64,000 bases of DNA. Origin: Psychromonas antarctica (GTDB taxonomy: Bacteria; Pseudomonadota; Gammaproteobacteria; Enterobacterales; Psychromonadaceae). Numbering within the stretch: position 1 is the first letter of the stretch; each line of letters opens with the position of its first letter. The translations under genes were made by a program, and so were the position numbers. Where the stretch lies: positions 40,188 through 104,187 of the forward strand of contig NZ_JAHNZV010000004.1 in NCBI RefSeq assembly GCF_022267535.1, given 5' to 3'. The notes below the pieces were generated by a model that saw nothing but the letters and a program-made list of their open reading frames with translations, was not told the origin of the DNA and did not search any database. Below are positions 39,312 to 46,809 of the stretch, piece after piece.

Positions 39312-39965
39312 TTAATAGCTAGTCGTATTTTCTTGCCAGTTTTGATAGATCTGATGAATATCTTCGACCATTAAATCCATATCCACATGAGCAATACCGT
39401 CTTTATTCAACTCAGCTTTAAATGTGGCATGATGCTCTCCTCGAGGATTAATAAGTACAAGGGAAGCGCTATGATCGATTAAATAATATTTATCTAACGG
39501 CTGATCAACAATGCTGTATACCAAACCTAAATTCTGAGCAAAAGGAAACAGTTGCTGATGTGTGCCTGTCACGCCTTTAAAGTGAGGATTAAAATAGTGA
39601 ACATACTCAGTCAAATGGTCAGCTTGGTCACGGTTAGGATCAACAGAAACAAAAACCACCTGAATATTACTATAAGGGGGAGCGACTAACGCAGGATAGA
39701 TACGGTTAAGGTCCATTAATGTTGTCGGGCAAATATCTGGGCAGTAAGTGTAGCCGATAAAAAAGAGAGTCCATCTGTTCAACAAATCTTGGTTAGAAAA
39801 TGTTTTGTCTGTTGATATAACAAACGAAAAAGGGGGCAAAATCTTGCCCTTTTGTTGAACCAACAAAGCTTTGTTACTGCTGGAACCGGGATTCGCTTGC
39901 ATCTTCCCTAATAGAAAAAAGGAGGTAAATAGAACAATGAAAGCAAGCAATACCCCACTTTTCAT
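39312..39965 (-). CDS. SCO1/SenC-family thiol protein
   Basis: A 217-residue protein anchored by an N-terminal hydrophobic segment (about residues 4-20), with a thioredoxin-fold SCO domain outside the membrane. The CPDICPT motif (CxxxC) near residue 72 and a later His (DHSASLVL) are the copper ligands of the family, used in cytochrome-oxidase CuA assembly or thiol redox. I chose ATG 39965, two bases after the lexA stop; longer starts (TTG 39977, GTG 39971) overlap lexA. Placement inside the lexA-dinF operon is unusual. Confidence 0.88.
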   Translation of the reverse strand: MKSGVLLAFIVLFTSFFLLGKMQANPGSSSNKALLVQQKGKILPPFSFVISTDKTFSNQDLLNRWTLFFIGYTYCPDICPTTLMDLNRIYPALVAPPYSNIQVVFVSVDPNRDQADHLTEYVHYFNPHFKGVTGTHQQLFPFAQNLGLVYSIVDQPLDKYYLIDHSASLVLINPRGEHHATFKAELNKDGIAHVDMDLMVEDIHQIYQNWQENTTSY

Positions 39966-39967
39966 TT

Positions 39968-40597
39968 TCACATCCAATCAGCGGTGCGAATAACACCTAC
40001 CGCAACACCTTCGATAGCAAATAACTGATATTGCAGATCGACTTTAATTGGCTCAAATAAGTTATTTTCAGCTTTCAAAACAACCTGACTACCTTCACGG
40101 TAGAAGCGTTTAACGGTGACTTCATCTTCAACACGAGCGACAACCACTTGCCCATTATTAATATTTTGTGTTTTATGTACAGCCAATAAATCACCATCCA
40201 TAATACCAATATCTTTAATGCTCTCACCCGATACACGCAATAAGAAATCCGCACAGGGATGAAATAGGGAAGGATCAACATTATAATGAGCCTCGATATG
40301 CTCTTGCGCCAAAATCGGCTCACCAGCAGCAACCCTGCCAATTAAAGGCAACCCATGCTCAACAACGACTTCATCATCTTTATAATCGCCGAGAATACGT
40401 ATGCCACGTGATGTGCCCGATAACATTTCTATCGCACCCTTACGTGCTAATGCTTTAAGATGTTCTTCAGCAGCATTCGCACTACGAAAACCGAGAATTT
40501 TAGCTAGCTCAACACGCGTTGGCGGCATGCCGGTTTTATCAATGCAGTTTTTTATCACATTGAGCACTTCATTTTGACGCTTGGTTAACTCTTTCAT
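39968..40597 (-). CDS. lexA: LexA SOS repressor
   Basis: A 209-residue repressor and self-cleaving protease. An N-terminal winged helix ([12 protein letters not shown], then [13 protein letters not shown]) is followed by the cleavage site AAGEP (Ala-Gly), the catalytic Ser in [12 protein letters not shown] and the catalytic Lys in EVTVKRF. Two LexA boxes lie immediately upstream, consistent with autoregulation. SCO and dinF genes follow in the same direction. Confidence 0.97.
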   Translation of the reverse strand: MKELTKRQNEVLNVIKNCIDKTGMPPTRVELAKILGFRSANAAEEHLKALARKGAIEMLSGTSRGIRILGDYKDDEVVVEHGLPLIGRVAAGEPILAQEHIEAHYNVDPSLFHPCADFLLRVSGESIKDIGIMDGDLLAVHKTQNINNGQVVVARVEDEVTVKRFYREGSQVVLKAENNLFEPIKVDLQYQLFAIEGVAVGVIRTADWM

Positions 40598-40612
40598 AAC
40601 TACCCCATAAGG

Positions 40613-40628
40613 CTGTAAATATACACAG
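40613..40628. promoter_or_regulatory. LexA box 1
   Basis: CTGTAAATATACACAG matches the SOS consensus CTGT-N8-ACAG at all fixed positions. It lies 16 bp upstream of the lexA start. Confidence 0.88.
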
Positions 40629-40643
40629 TGTATATCTACACAT
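40628..40643. promoter_or_regulatory. probable second LexA box
   Basis: GTGTATATCTACACAT deviates by one base in each half from CTGT-N8-ACAG and abuts the first box. Paired boxes are normal for lexA promoters; the spacing here is tighter than in E. coli. Confidence 0.55.
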
Positions 40644-40681
40644 GAATTTATACCAGTAACGCTAAAGATTTTTTCAATCTA

Positions 40682-41440
40682 TTACAGTCTACCTTTATAG
40701 TTAAGCTGCGTTTCGCCCGACGAAGTTGTACGCCCCAGCCAAGATAATGCCTGCTTGATAGAAGGCTCCAACTTATCACTATCTTTGAGCGAACCTTGTA
40801 ACTGATAAGCCCCTCCCTCTTTTAACAACATCTTAATGGTACTTTTTAGCTGCCCAGACTGCTGTTGCAAACTTGCGGCCAGTTGCCCATCTTCACAGCT
40901 TAAATCAATATCCACCGTCCCTAAATCAATATTACCCAAATCACTGTTAACCTCTGCATCTTGCCAACTAATATCGCCATCGAGCAGTTGGCAATAGGGT
41001 TGCCCTTGTGTCGCACTTTTTATCTCTAAGAGCAGATTGCCAGTGGCTTCAACAGGCACGGGAAGCGGTAATTTAAGATAGGCAAGCAATTCAGCGGCAC
41101 TGCTATCGACAGTTAAATTTTCTACCGACACACCAGAAATGCCAAACAAAACAGCCCCTTTCCCTGACATTGCATGCGCACCATTAGTAAACTCAATATT
41201 TAATTTTAAGTGTAGATTTAGCAATGCAGACCAATCAATTTGCCAGTCAACCTGCTGCAAATGGTACTTTCTTTTATAAGTCAGTTGATTAGCCCTACCC
41301 TGCCAGATTGAACCAGAAACGCTGGCTATTTGAATTCCTGAACGCGCGGGTATAAAGCCAGTAACTTTGTTCGCTGGTAACGTAATCAGCAGTGAAAGTA
41401 AGTAGCACAAAACGAAAAATAAAATAATTTTGATTTTCAT
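40682..41440 (-). CDS. gspN: type II secretion protein GspN
   Basis: A 252-residue inner-membrane protein with one N-terminal anchor (residues 4-22) and a periplasmic domain, matching GspN in length and form (GSIWQGRA and DWQIDWSALL segments). The start is ATG 41440; the frame extends upstream into gspM, but the extra 39 residues precede the natural anchor. It is the last gene of the gsp operon and an optional component in many systems. Confidence 0.88.
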   Translation of the reverse strand: MKIKIILFFVLCYLLSLLITLPANKVTGFIPARSGIQIASVSGSIWQGRANQLTYKRKYHLQQVDWQIDWSALLNLHLKLNIEFTNGAHAMSGKGAVLFGISGVSVENLTVDSSAAELLAYLKLPLPVPVEATGNLLLEIKSATQGQPYCQLLDGDISWQDAEVNSDLGNIDLGTVDIDLSCEDGQLAASLQQQSGQLKSTIKMLLKEGGAYQLQGSLKDSDKLEPSIKQALSWLGRTTSSGETQLNYKGRL

Positions 41441-41471
41441 AGAAGATAACAACTCTTTATTTAATTCTGAA

Positions 41472-41954
41472 TTAATAACCAAGTAATAAACGATTAATTC
41501 TGATGTGCCCCTGCTGATCCATTTTAGAAAAATCAGTATTAAGAACAGACACAGCATAGTTATTATTTAAGTCTGTTAGCCAGCCGACAAAGCGAGTAAA
41601 TTCAACATCATTAATCCAAACTTCAATCTCCTCCTTTTTATTCACTATGCGAGAGAAATTGATACCATGCTCTCTCGCACTTTGATTCACCAGTTGCGCT
41701 AAGCTTAAATTTTCACCCTTACTTTCCTGCTTACCGACGCCAGCCTGTACCAATAGTGTTGCTTTATCCTGCACCCAACTTAATGTCTGCTGTGCACTGC
41801 TCAATTCTTGCTGACTCGCTTGCAACTGGTCCGATAATGGCTTCCAAGCTCCCCAATAAATAATCGCCAACAATAAAGAAACCGCGCTGATTGATGATAA
41901 TTGTTGCTCCCTTTCTGAAAGGCTCTTCCACCAAGCTTGAAATTGTTCATTCAT
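41472..41954 (-). CDS. gspM: type II secretion protein GspM
   Basis: A 160-residue bitopic protein with one transmembrane segment (about residues 20-37) after WWKSLSEREQQL, a recognisable GspM N-terminus, and a small periplasmic ferredoxin-like domain. It stabilises GspL in the inner-membrane platform. The start overlaps the gspL stop (TAATG). Confidence 0.92.
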   Translation of the reverse strand: MNEQFQAWWKSLSEREQQLSSISAVSLLLAIIYWGAWKPLSDQLQASQQELSSAQQTLSWVQDKATLLVQAGVGKQESKGENLSLAQLVNQSAREHGINFSRIVNKKEEIEVWINDVEFTRFVGWLTDLNNNYAVSVLNTDFSKMDQQGHIRINRLLLGY

Positions 41955-43153
41955 TATCTTTTCCTTATTGTTAGCAAGCCACTAACACGATCATGACTGC
42001 TATTAAGCGCACCCTGCTCCACAATGAAATGATCAGGCACGAAAGCGCTAAATTTTTCAAATGACTGAAAATTATTACCATTAACTAAAATTCGCATCTC
42101 TTGTTTTTTACCATCAAACTTAAGACTAGATGGTTGAAGTTGTGGGTTATTAGCAAAAGCGGGCACCAACTCGTTAAGCATCGACAAAAATCCAGATTCA
42201 GCATTATCCCCCTCTAAGCCGATCAGCATAGTTTTCAGTTTTTTCTTAATACGCACATATTTTAATTTCCCTTGTAAAGGAAATGCTTGCTTATAAATCG
42301 TCTCGACGTGTTGTTTAACTAGCTGAGTTTGCTTTTCCAGCTGTGTGCTCTGTAAATGAATATTTATCATTAACAAGATAAATAACACAACAGTTAAGAT
42401 CGCAGGCATACGCCATTTATCCAGTTGCTGATTGCGCTCTTTTTTAGGCTTAAATTCACCACTTAGTAAGTTTATTTTGTTATTGAGTGTCCCTTTTGCG
42501 AGTAACTCCATAGATAAAACCGGCTCATGGTTTGTCCACTGACCAATCAGATTGTCAGGATGCGGACTGTAGCTTTCAATCTCTTGTGTTAATTTATCGC
42601 CTAGTTGGCTTTCTAGTAGCAGATTAAGCATCGCTTGCTCACAACTCCAAGCAAGGTGAATACTTTCTCTGACTATCCACTGATTTTCAAGCTGCACCGC
42701 TTGCCACTTGCCATCAGCACAAAGAGGCAGCGTCAATCCTTCCGGAATAAACTGTTTACAAATTATTTGTGCCGTCTTCAGCCAAGCCAACCAAGTTGAC
42801 ATTTTCTGTTTATCACAAATAGCCACATGCAGTAAATCTGTCTGTTTGGCGATAACTGAAAAGTGTAATTTTTCTACATCAGAGGCTAACTCTTCTTCCA
42901 CCAAATAAGGTAAAGCCTGCTGCATTTGCCTATTAAAAGCGCCATTAATAGCAATCTTTTTGATACAGATATCAACACCGGGCAGGAGACAAATGACTAC
43001 TCGCTGTTCAGCTTTTTCAGTTAATAGATTTAATTGCTCAGCATTAGCAACTTGCCCAGATGCAATAATTTCATTTTCACTTTCAGACCATATAAGCCAA
43101 TGATTTTTATGCGAAGCTTCACTTGCTAAGCGGATTATTAATCGTTCAGTCAC
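41954..43153 (-). CDS. gspL: type II secretion protein GspL
   Basis: A 399-residue platform protein. A cytoplasmic actin-like domain (residues 1 to ~240) that binds GspE is followed by one transmembrane helix (AILTVVLFILLMINIHL, about 250-267) and a periplasmic domain that contacts GspM. Order and overlap with gspM are canonical. Confidence 0.93.
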   Translation of the reverse strand: MTERLIIRLASEASHKNHWLIWSESENEIIASGQVANAEQLNLLTEKAEQRVVICLLPGVDICIKKIAINGAFNRQMQQALPYLVEEELASDVEKLHFSVIAKQTDLLHVAICDKQKMSTWLAWLKTAQIICKQFIPEGLTLPLCADGKWQAVQLENQWIVRESIHLAWSCEQAMLNLLLESQLGDKLTQEIESYSPHPDNLIGQWTNHEPVLSMELLAKGTLNNKINLLSGEFKPKKERNQQLDKWRMPAILTVVLFILLMINIHLQSTQLEKQTQLVKQHVETIYKQAFPLQGKLKYVRIKKKLKTMLIGLEGDNAESGFLSMLNELVPAFANNPQLQPSSLKFDGKKQEMRILVNGNNFQSFEKFSAFVPDHFIVEQGALNSSHDRVSGLLTIRKR

Positions 43154-43218
43154 CCATAATCTCCATTTTTTTTATCTCTCTTATTAGCGTATCTATTATC
43201 CATCTTGTAATACTAAGT

Positions 43219-44202
43219 TCATTTGAATCCGCCCGATTGATACCGTATCACTTTGGCTTTTTTTGAGCTTATTTTAAATAAGAGCTTAACCGCAAGTAAT
43301 CTATCTTCAAACGCCACAAGACCGTTTAATTGGAAAAACTCACTACTGACACTAAGTTGCTTTTTTAGCGTTGCCGATACAGATATGCCTTTAAATAAGC
43401 TGTTTTCCAAAAAGGCATTAACACTATTCCAGCCACTCGTTGGCCGATCCTGTAGTAATTTTTTGAAATCAGAGAGAGCTATATTATGGCCTTTCTTAAA
43501 TAACGCATATAATATTTCTGGCTGATCTACGCTCACCGTATTAACATTGATTTTTTGATCGACAGAAGGTAATGCGCATAAATAAGGAGATATTTTTTCA
43601 TATACATTTTTACCGACCCCCTGCACCGCACGCAACTCACTAATATCAACCATTAAAGCGTTCGCAGCTAAATAGGCAACACTGCGTCCTTCGTAAGTAC
43701 TATCTTCAGCCCCTTGAGAGGCATCACTCTGATCATCTTTATCAATCCAATCTCGTGTTGATTCGGCAATCGTTTCGGCAGAATAATCTGTTAAACCAAT
43801 CGCCTCTAATAAAGCCCTAAATTGGGTAACTGGCAGGGCGGGTGAATTACCCTGATCAGCTAAAGCAATCGCATTTACATTAAAACAGCTGCGCTGATCT
43901 TTAATCTGTCCAGCAAGATTGCCATTATCAAGCGGGAACACCATATCGGGGGTTGCCCATATTTGATCCAAACTGACAACGTCACTATCTGCAAAATCCT
44001 GATCTAAAATCATTCTCCCCAGATCTGCTGAAGCCTGCCCATACCAATATACCTTTTGTGAAAAAGTTAACCCTTCAGTACGTTTTAAACTTAGTGTTAA
44101 TCGCCCTGTCATGGTGGCTGCCACTGTCACCATGATCGCTAAAATCATCAAGACAGTGATCAATGCTACGCCATTCTGTTTGCGCTTATTGATAACGCTC
44201 AT
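43219..44202 (-). CDS. gspK: type II secretion minor pseudopilin GspK
   Basis: A 327-residue tip pseudopilin. A basic leader ends at QNG, and prepilin-peptidase cleavage before VALITVLMILA is expected; as is normal for GspK, Glu5 is absent. The helical domain (DSTYEGRSVAYLAAN and AVQGVGKNVYEKI) is the GspK alpha-insert. The first 22 codons are nearly identical to three upstream 158-bp repeat units, and the start overlaps the stop of the third unit (ATGA). Confidence 0.95.
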   Translation of the reverse strand: MSVINKRKQNGVALITVLMILAIMVTVAATMTGRLTLSLKRTEGLTFSQKVYWYGQASADLGRMILDQDFADSDVVSLDQIWATPDMVFPLDNGNLAGQIKDQRSCFNVNAIALADQGNSPALPVTQFRALLEAIGLTDYSAETIAESTRDWIDKDDQSDASQGAEDSTYEGRSVAYLAANALMVDISELRAVQGVGKNVYEKISPYLCALPSVDQKINVNTVSVDQPEILYALFKKGHNIALSDFKKLLQDRPTSGWNSVNAFLENSLFKGISVSATLKKQLSVSSEFFQLNGLVAFEDRLLAVKLLFKISSKKAKVIRYQSGGFK

Positions 44203-44360
44203 GATCGAATGACCCCATCTTCAGAGGTTAATAAATGCGCCATTAATCGACCGCTCATGATAGCTGCAACAGTAACCACTCTTACCAAAAAGACAGCTAA
44301 AATAATCAATACAGTGATCAGTGCTACGCCATTCTGTTTGCGCTTATTGATAACGCTCAT
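44199..44360 (-). CDS. gspJ/gspK junction repeat unit 3 (53-codon ORF)
   Basis: A complete ORF directly before gspK. It begins with the gspK leader and hydrophobic stretch (MSVINKRKQNGVALITVLI), continues through a hydrophobic region containing an Arg (AVFLVRVVTVAA) and ends HLLTSEDGVIRS, similar to the GspJ C-terminus. Its TGA overlaps the gspK ATG. About 97% identical at DNA level to unit 2 (5 differences in 162 bases). A prepilin-peptidase site (NG/VALIT) is preserved. Whether it is translated is unknown; the overlap suggests coupling. Confidence 0.7.
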   Translation of the reverse strand: MSVINKRKQNGVALITVLIILAVFLVRVVTVAAIMSGRLMAHLLTSEDGVIRS

Positions 44361-44518
44361 GTTCGAATGACCCCATCTTCAGAGGTTAATAAATACGCCA
44401 TTAATCGACCGCTCATGATAGCTGCAACAGTAACCACTCTTACCAAAAATACAGCTAAAATCATCAAGACAGTGATCAGTGCTACGCCATTCTGTTTGCG
44501 CTTATTGATAACGCTCAT
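44357..44518 (-). CDS. gspJ/gspK junction repeat unit 2 (53-codon ORF)
   Basis: Same structure as unit 3, with start MSVINKRKQNGVALITVLM, end YLLTSEDGVIRT, and stop overlapping the next start as ATGA. The leader and first part of the hydrophobic helix are almost identical to gspK, including the GTC TTG ATG ATT codons. Function unknown; candidate for a short prepilin-like membrane peptide or simply a translational bridge. Confidence 0.7.
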   Translation of the reverse strand: MSVINKRKQNGVALITVLMILAVFLVRVVTVAAIMSGRLMAYLLTSEDGVIRT

Positions 44519-44676
44519 GATCGAATGCCCCCATCTTCAGAGCTTAATAAATACACCATTAATCGACCGCTCATGATAGCTGCAACAGTAACCACTCTTA
44601 CCAAAAATACAGCTAAAATCATCAATACAATGAACAGTGCTACGCTATTTTTTTTGCGCTTACAAACGACTTTCAT
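44515..44676 (-). CDS. gspJ/gspK junction repeat unit 1 (53-codon ORF, diverged leader)
   Basis: First unit after gspJ. Its ATG overlaps the gspJ stop, and its TGA overlaps the unit 2 start. The leader has diverged (MKVVCKRKKNSVALFIVLM): the Gly needed before the prepilin-peptidase cleavage site is Ser here. The hydrophobic core and the YLLSSEDGGIRS end are kept. The reading frame remains open, although the processing signal is probably lost. Confidence 0.65.
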   Translation of the reverse strand: MKVVCKRKKNSVALFIVLMILAVFLVRVVTVAAIMSGRLMVYLLSSEDGGIRS

Positions 44677-45356
44677 TGTTTAATAACCTCACTTTCTGAG
44701 ATTAAAAACACACGACGAATTTCAGAATACTGCTTATTGCTAAAGGTAATTTCGATCCCTCTGGGCAGCGTTTTCTCGGGCTCCCAAGTACTTTGCCAAC
44801 CATCATTCCAAAAACGGAAGCTGAGCGTCTCAATATCGTTTAATAACACCTGCACTTGTGGCTCCTGTCCTACCACTAGATCCGGATGAAGAAAATAGAG
44901 ACGTTGTAATTGTCCTTCTTGAAGTCGATAACGTACCCGTAAAACATTAGAGCGGGGCAATAAATTAAGTGGGTTTTGCCAACCGAGGCGGTTAAATTCA
45001 ATGCCCTGATCTTCTGACTCAAACAGTGAACGTCCCGCTGTCATAACCCGTAATTCATCTTGGTTATCACTTTCATCGCGAGATGCGCGTGCCACGATTT
45101 GCGTAAAGTCCTGCTCTATAATGAGCATAGCACGCTGTAGCTGCGTCAAAGATTCACTGTGCACTTTGCTTATTTCACCACTGCGTAGAACACCTTGTAG
45201 TACTTGATATGCGGTTAGACTTAATAACGCAAAGATAGAGATTGCGACTAACATTTCAAGCAGTGTAAAGCCTTTATTGAACCGTCTAGATGACACTTGG
45301 TGATTATTTCGCAATGTAGGTCCTAAGATAAGCCAGTGCATTGCCTTCTTTGACAC
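44673..45356 (-). CDS. gspJ: type II secretion minor pseudopilin GspJ
   Basis: A minor pseudopilin with cleavage site KG/FTLLEMLVAISIFALLS (Glu5 present) and the usual C-terminal beta domain ending VFLISESEVIKQ. The longest frame starts at GTG 45356 and gives an unusually long 28-residue leader. TTG 45314 (AGGA upstream, 15-residue leader) or GTG 45296 (9-residue leader) are alternatives, so the start is uncertain. The stop overlaps repeat unit 1. Confidence 0.92.
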   Translation of the reverse strand: MSKKAMHWLILGPTLRNNHQVSSRRFNKGFTLLEMLVAISIFALLSLTAYQVLQGVLRSGEISKVHSESLTQLQRAMLIIEQDFTQIVARASRDESDNQDELRVMTAGRSLFESEDQGIEFNRLGWQNPLNLLPRSNVLRVRYRLQEGQLQRLYFLHPDLVVGQEPQVQVLLNDIETLSFRFWNDGWQSTWEPEKTLPRGIEITFSNKQYSEIRRVFLISESEVIKQ

Positions 45357-45687
45357 TGCTCACTTCAATATCCAATGCTTTAAAGTTATTATCCGTCGTT
45401 TTTACCGTTTGATAACGCACATACCAAGTTTGTCCCGCAAACTCGTTACTCTCTGACTGCCAGCTCGTTGATGGCCACTTTTTTTCTAGTTTCAATTCAG
45501 CCATGCGATTACTTGCAACCCATAAAGCAAAAGTTTTATCTTGCAAGTAAGCTTGATTTCTTAATGCTTCAGAAGCAGCGTTCATTACCGACAGTCCAGC
45601 AGTAGCCAAAATAGCCAGCGCAAGCATCACCTCCAACAGGGTCATCCCTTGCTGCTTTAGTTTGATTACTGTCAACTTAATGCTCAT
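45304..45687 (-). CDS. gspI: type II secretion minor pseudopilin GspI
   Basis: A 127-residue minor pseudopilin with leader ending QQG and mature start MTLLEVMLALAILATAGLS. Its size and the ALRNQAYLQDKTFALWVASN segment fit GspI. With GspJ and GspK it forms the pseudopilus tip. The start overlaps the gspH stop by 4 bp. Confidence 0.94.
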   Translation of the reverse strand: MSIKLTVIKLKQQGMTLLEVMLALAILATAGLSVMNAASEALRNQAYLQDKTFALWVASNRMAELKLEKKWPSTSWQSESNEFAGQTWYVRYQTVKTTDNNFKALDIEVSSVKEGNALAYLRTYIAK

Positions 45688-46322
45688 TTGCTGACTAACT
45701 CAGAAAAGCTGATCTTACCACTCATACTAACAGAGAGCGTCAGTGATTGAGCTTTAGTTAAGCCGTCACGCTCTGAAAATTGCAGTTCAAATGGCGTTAC
45801 TTCACCACTCGACATGATATAAACCTGTGGTGTTAAATTGGGGAGTTCGCTATCCCCTTCTATTTCAACAAGGTAATCATTATCAATAAAATCATCTTGT
45901 TCATTGCTGACTATTTCATCCCAAACCGATCCGGATAAAAGATACTCGAGCTGAATTGACTCAGGTAGCTCAACTTTACCAGGAAGCTGATCACTAATTA
46001 CGGCTAGCCACTTTTTACTAGGATAATCATAAAAAACAAATTGGTAACTGTTATCTTCAAAAAAAACGCCCAATTCAATGCCCGAAATCAACGCTTCATC
46101 TTCGGCAAACTGCAACACTGTATTAAAGCGTTGTGCCTGCCAGCTGATATCTTCTTCTGAGATGATATGCTCAGGCATAGTCATCATCACCCCAACAGAT
46201 ATCATCCCCATTAATAACAACACCAGCATAATTTCAAGTAGAGTGAAACCTGCCTGCCTGCTATTTTGGGGCGGTGTTTTAAATAACAATGGCTGACCTA
46301 TTCTTTTCCATCCAAATTCCAA
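45684..46322 (-). CDS. gspH: type II secretion minor pseudopilin GspH
   Basis: A 212-residue minor pseudopilin with cleavage site AG/FTLLEIMLVLLLMGMIS near residue 26. The AQRFNTVLQFAEDEALISG segment is typical for GspH. The C-terminal beta domain is longer than in enteric homologues. The start overlaps the end of gspG by 25 bp. Confidence 0.93.
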   Translation of the reverse strand: MEFGWKRIGQPLLFKTPPQNSRQAGFTLLEIMLVLLLMGMISVGVMMTMPEHIISEEDISWQAQRFNTVLQFAEDEALISGIELGVFFEDNSYQFVFYDYPSKKWLAVISDQLPGKVELPESIQLEYLLSGSVWDEIVSNEQDDFIDNDYLVEIEGDSELPNLTPQVYIMSSGEVTPFELQFSERDGLTKAQSLTLSVSMSGKISFSELVSK

Positions 46323-46735
46323 TTACCAATGTCGTCATCACTCCCTTCTTCACCATCTCGTCCTACAGATAACACATCAATTTTACCGTGTTCACCAGGG
46401 CTGTTTAAGACGTAGTTATTCCCCCATGGGTCTTGCGGCAGACGTTTGATATAGCCATCTTCAAGATAATTACGCGGCTCAGGAGAACCACTTGGGCGTT
46501 CAACTAATGCTTCAATTCCCTGCTCGGTGCTTGGGTAAGATCCATTATCTAATTTATACATATCTAGCGCATTTTCTAATGCAACCACATCTGATATGAC
46601 TTTTTGACGATCCGCTTTATCTTTGTTACCCATTAAATTCGGCACGACTAATGAAGCCAAAATTCCCAAAATAACGATAACCACCATAATTTCGAGTAAG
46701 GTAAAACCTTTTTGCTTGTTGTTGTTATTCTTCAC
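46298..46735 (-). CDS. gspG: type II secretion major pseudopilin GspG
   Basis: A 145-residue major pseudopilin. Leader ends KQKG, mature start FTLLEIMVVIVILGILASLV. The C-terminal domain contains DNGSYPSTEQGIEAL and the calcium-site region near DGEEGSDDDIGNW. GTG 46735 is chosen: AAGGAA lies at correct spacing and the length equals typical GspG; the upstream extension is not family-like. Confidence 0.95.
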   Translation of the reverse strand: MKNNNNKQKGFTLLEIMVVIVILGILASLVVPNLMGNKDKADRQKVISDVVALENALDMYKLDNGSYPSTEQGIEALVERPSGSPEPRNYLEDGYIKRLPQDPWGNNYVLNSPGEHGKIDVLSVGRDGEEGSDDDIGNWNLDGKE

Positions 46736-46809
46736 GATATTTTCCTTTATATTTAATCTAAAAGCAGCAGTCAATCTGATACCTAATGAGTTGTACTCGC
46801 TCTGTAAAA

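Larger units (their letters stand above)
44199..44676 (-). repeat. three tandem 158-bp repeats between gspJ and gspK
   Basis: Starts recur exactly every 158 bp (44676, 44518, 44360, and gspK at 44202). Each unit consists of a gspK-like head fused to a gspJ-like tail. This is the product expected from tandem duplication of a segment spanning the gspJ/gspK junction. Units 2 and 3 are the most alike; unit 1 is more diverged at its head. Confidence 0.92.

Noticed and set aside
44367..44576. 69-codon plus-strand ORF across the gspJK repeats
   Set aside because: Shadow of the minus-strand repeat units; no ribosome-binding site on the plus strand.
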